Shown piece after piece: positions 32,717-35,947 of a stretch of DNA of 35,947 nucleotides. The number at the start of each line of letters is the position of its first letter. Position 1 is the stretch's first letter. The notes beneath the pieces were generated by a model. The model did no database searches. It was not told where the DNA came from and saw only the letters and a program-made list of their open reading frames with translations. The position numbers and the translations under genes are program-made. The stretch spans positions 1 through 35,947 of the forward strand of contig CAUDNR010000175.1 in NCBI GenBank assembly GCA_958430865.1, in the 5' to 3' direction. The stretch is from Entrophospora sp. SA101 (Eukaryota; Glomeromycota; Glomeromycetes; Entrophosporales; Entrophosporaceae).

Positions 32717-33219
32717 TCCGCAAAACCAAGATATTTATGAAACGATCACGTGATACGTTGTACAATAATATTAATACTAATACAATAAAATAAATAATAT
32801 GATAATACATACGACAAATAAAATATACATATGATAATAAAATGTAACAATTATAAGTAGTAAATTTATTCATTCATAAAATAATCCTTTAGTTTATTAC
32901 AAATCTATCAAAAAAATTTTGTATCAGAAGATTTTTATTTTTTTTTATTTTCTAATTTAGAATTTCATTATCATTAAGGGTAGAGTTCGGTTACACAGTA
33001 CATCATATAGAAATGTATGGCAAAATTTTTTTTAATCAATGATGATCATTTTGTGTGTGACAAATCAAAAATTTATACACCATGATAATAAATAAAATGA
33101 GAATTTTTATATTTTAAATTTGAATAAATCATCAGAAATAAGGTTTTAAAAAAAGCAATTATTGATATATATTGAAAAGTGTTTGTTTATATATATATAT
33201 TTTTTTTTGAAAAAAAGAA
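32717..33219. other. Intergenic, 3' flank of RecQ-like gene
   Basis: AT-rich DNA with TA-rich runs and a TATATATA stretch just beyond the helicase stop codon. No gene seen. Confidence 0.4.
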
Positions 33220-35947
33220 TTATTTTATCAGATATATCCAATTTTGATTATTGGCTTTTGCAAATGCATCTTCAGTAAGGCCAAGAATAGAAACACTACA
33301 AACACAAGTTTGACCTGCTGATGACCTAGTCAATACAATATCTTCTTCAACTAATTTACGTAAAACTAAATCATCCAATAGTAAAAAGGCATCTTCTTTT
33401 GTTTTTAAGATTCTTGGAAATTTTTCCTGATATACTGGCAAATGACCAAACTGATTTTTTATATCCTTTGCCTGTGACTGTCTAAATACATTTACAACAT
33501 CATTCCTACTTACCTGTTGTTTTACCTTACTAATTGCATCTATAACCTCTAACATCTTTTGCATATTTGATTTAACATTTACAAAACTTGGATTATCAGC
33601 CATTCTCCGTACACAATTATCACAAACCATACATACCTCAGGCATAGGATCTCCTGGCCAAGCAAAATAATTGACAAGTGCTTGTTTATGACATTGATAA
33701 ATCATTAAACAATAAAATAATACTTCTCTCATTTTATGTTTTGCTTCATTTAAATATCTGATATGGTTCAAGTCTTCAGGTTCTTCACTAAAGGTTGAGC
33801 TATAATTTATGAGAATTTGAATGGGTAAATAATCAATAAATCAATAACCCATTACCTTTCCTGTCTTCCTGAATAAATTCCCATAACTGTTCTAATATCT
33901 TTTCTATTGAACATCACTATTGTTTTTGCTGGTAATCCATCACGTGCTGAACGACCACTCTCTTGCATCAAATTTCCTATAATTGAAAAAAAACTTTAGA
34001 ATATAAATTTTTATTGCAAATAAACAAATATGTATTTACTCATAGATATTGGAAAGCATGCATGGATAACTACTCGAACATCTGGTACATTTATTCCCAT
34101 TCCAAAAGCATTAGTTGCTACAATGATTTTAATTCTACCTAATTTCCAAAGCAATAGCACACTGGACTTTTCTTTAGCAGAAAATTCACCATGATACATA
34201 GTAATTATTTCTTTTGCAATCTTGTCTTGGAGATCTGATAATAAATTCTCACATCCTTTTACAGATGCACAATAAATAATGCATTTTCCAACTTCAACTT
34301 CATTAATAGCCCTCAGAATATCTTCCAAGAATTGTTCTTTATTGTCCCTTCTTTTTTGTACTTGGAAAATAATTGAATTATTTCCAAAATATTTATCACG
34401 AATTACTAATATTTTTTGATGGTTTATACCAAGACGTGCCACAATTTCTTGTGCATCAATATTTTTACATGTGGCTGATAGAAGTAAAATTGGTGCAACT
34501 GGAAAATTTTGTTTAAGATTGCACAAATAACTCCATGAATCTCTAAATAAACAAGAATATAAATAAATGAGTCAATATGAAAAAGATGTATTTATTTATA
34601 AAAATTACCTAAAATGTTCCTGATCTAAAATGCAATGTGCTTCATCAACAACAAACCTAATACCATTGTCGGCACCAACTCTTTCTAACATTTTCTGAAA
34701 TCCAATGTTGAATTTGAATTTTTCAGGTGTTGTAAAAATTACCTTTGTTAATCCACATGAAATTTCTTGAAAGACTTTTTGTTGATAATGAACTGGTTGT
34801 GCTGTTGATGCATAAAGACCACAACAAGGTACTCCTGCATTGATCAATTCAAGGACTTGGTCATCAATTAGTGCCTTCAATGGAGAAAAAACTACAATAA
34901 TTCCTGCTGTCATAACTGATGCTAAATCATAACACAGACTTTTGCCACCACCTGTTTGTTTCAGAACAAGAGTATCATGATTTTGAGCAAAAGATAAGAT
35001 TGCATCTTTTTGTCCATCACGAAAGTCTGAAAAACCAAAAATTCCATTAAGTGCTGATTCATACATTGTCTCTAAATCAATTTTCTCCGAGACTTCAATT
35101 TTTGATTGATAATTTTTATCAACAATTTGGCTCTTCAGTCCATTATCAACATAAAATCTGCATAACTTACAAAGACCTCTGGCAGTACATTTTGGAAATG
35201 AATGACATGCAAGACATTTAGTTGTTTCATCAAAATCAGTTATATGAGAGGCAAATGAAGGATGGAAGATGTTGGAATTGATTTGTTCTTGAGCTTTTCT
35301 TCCATAAGACACTAATTCCTAAAAAAAGCCAGGCAGAGGAAGGAAAAAATTAATAATATCTATTACATTAATATATAAATGCTTTCTTTAGAAATTACTT
35401 GGTCCCAATCAAAAAAATTAAGGTCTACACGTAAACTTTGCAATTCAAGTGCTCTCTCAGAATTACGTTTTGTGATTTGATTTAAATTCCTTATCCATTG
35501 TTTGTCACGTCCTTCTTCAATCTTAGCTATATTAAAAAGATTTTGTGGAGATAAGGGTGCCATACAAGCTTGGCGAACTATACTTACCATTTCACAGATT
35601 CCTTCATTATTATGTAGAATTGCAAGTGTGTGTCTTGTTTGATATGATACAGGGTAATCAATTAGTTTTGATGTATAAACAAGTTTAATTCTATTGAATG
35701 CTTCATTTTGTGAAGTACGTGTAACAGTCAGACAGGATTTCACGCGATCAACATGTCTACTGTCATAGCTATGTAAAATTTTTGTGAAACATGTCAATTT
35801 TTACTATTAAAATCGAAGTTACTTTTTTGTTTGTTACTAGTACACCCATATATAGTTTTTAACAAGGAACGTGATATTTTGTACACGCATTCTTTGAGAC
35901 TTATTTTATTTCCTTGTAAAATTTTAGGTATGATTTCATAAAGAAAC
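33220..35947 (-). CDS. RecQ-family ATP-dependent DNA helicase (5' end beyond window, possibly disrupted)
   Basis: Exons 35797-35399 (upstream part uncertain), 35318-34609, 34542-34040, 33976-33856 and 33799-33220 join in frame; the last four encode 637 residues. Helicase motifs in order: FGFSDFRDGQKDAI (motif 0), TGGGKS Walker A (about 34940-34963), VFSPLKALIDDQ, DEAHC (about 34631-34646), LLSATC, a CIIYCAS motif IV, ATNAFGMGINVPDVR, and QESGRSARDG (motif VI, canonically GRAGRDG). A zinc-ligand set PEVCMVCDNC follows, as in the RecQ zinc-binding region; an extra CLACHSFPKC...CKLC cluster precedes the helicase core. RecQ enzymes unwind DNA 3' to 5' in the nucleus. The upstream exon (HVDRVKSCLTVTRTSQNEAFNRIKLVY) is not a helicase domain. 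Upstream of about 35795 a different frame is open to the window edge, suggesting a frameshift or an unseen splice. Confidence 0.8.

Noticed and set aside
1..35947. Dictyostelium-type origin
   Set aside because: Poly-Asn and high AT fit, but non-coding DNA is less extreme and the receptor, Erv2, Coa1 and RecQ set fits a fungus better; not fully excluded.
1..35947. tRNA or rRNA genes
   Set aside because: I saw no tRNA-like cloverleaf or A/B-box pair and no conserved rRNA segments, though a covariance-model search was not possible.

Overview
The window looks like nuclear DNA of an AT-rich fungus, most likely an arbuscular mycorrhizal fungus of the Rhizophagus type. Evidence: short GT-AG introns of about 55-110 bases, Asn-rich low-complexity protein segments, fungal-type genes (COA1, ERV2, a seven-helix receptor, family X DNA polymerase), TE debris and a RecQ-family helicase. 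The species call is inference. A Dictyostelium-like amoeba would also be AT- and Asn-rich, but fits the gene set less well.

Layout. One block is present twice in direct orientation: copy A (1-14831) and copy B (15137-32448), separated by a 10-N gap (14903-14912). I saw no base difference between the copies apart from two blocks present only in B: 328 bp in the tandem repeat near 15.9-16.2 kb, and 2153 bp (20053-22205) holding the 5' four fifths of a DNA polymerase gene. Even poly-A, AAT and CAA runs agree in length. With the gap, and a 77-bp inverted piece of the ERV2 gene fused to the end of copy A, this points to an assembly or amplification artefact more than to a real tandem duplication. 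The B-only regions should be trusted most.

Genes of the block, left to right: a tandem array of intron-like units; a DUF4112 membrane protein (+); COA1 (-); POL4-like polymerase X (+, complete only in B, diverging from COA1 and converging on ERV2); ERV2 sulfhydryl oxidase (-); a hAT transposase remnant; a seven-helix receptor with a long disordered tail (-); about 4 kb of decayed coding sequence and short inverted-repeat elements; and a small nuclear-type protein of unknown function (-, complete only in B). To the right of the block (32.5-35.9 kb) lie a pogo/Tigger-like terminal hairpin and a RecQ-like helicase gene (-) that runs off the right edge. No operon logic is expected. COA1 and ERV2 act in mitochondrial respiratory-chain assembly and secretory disulfide formation; POL4 and RecQ act on DNA.

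Most interesting signal: in the ~95-bp tandem repeat every unit starts with a near-perfect 5' splice site (GTAAGTATT), carries a TTAAC branch-like motif, ends in TAG/CAG, and is separated from the next by exactly three variable, GC-rich bases. It reads as a chain of introns separated by single-codon exons.
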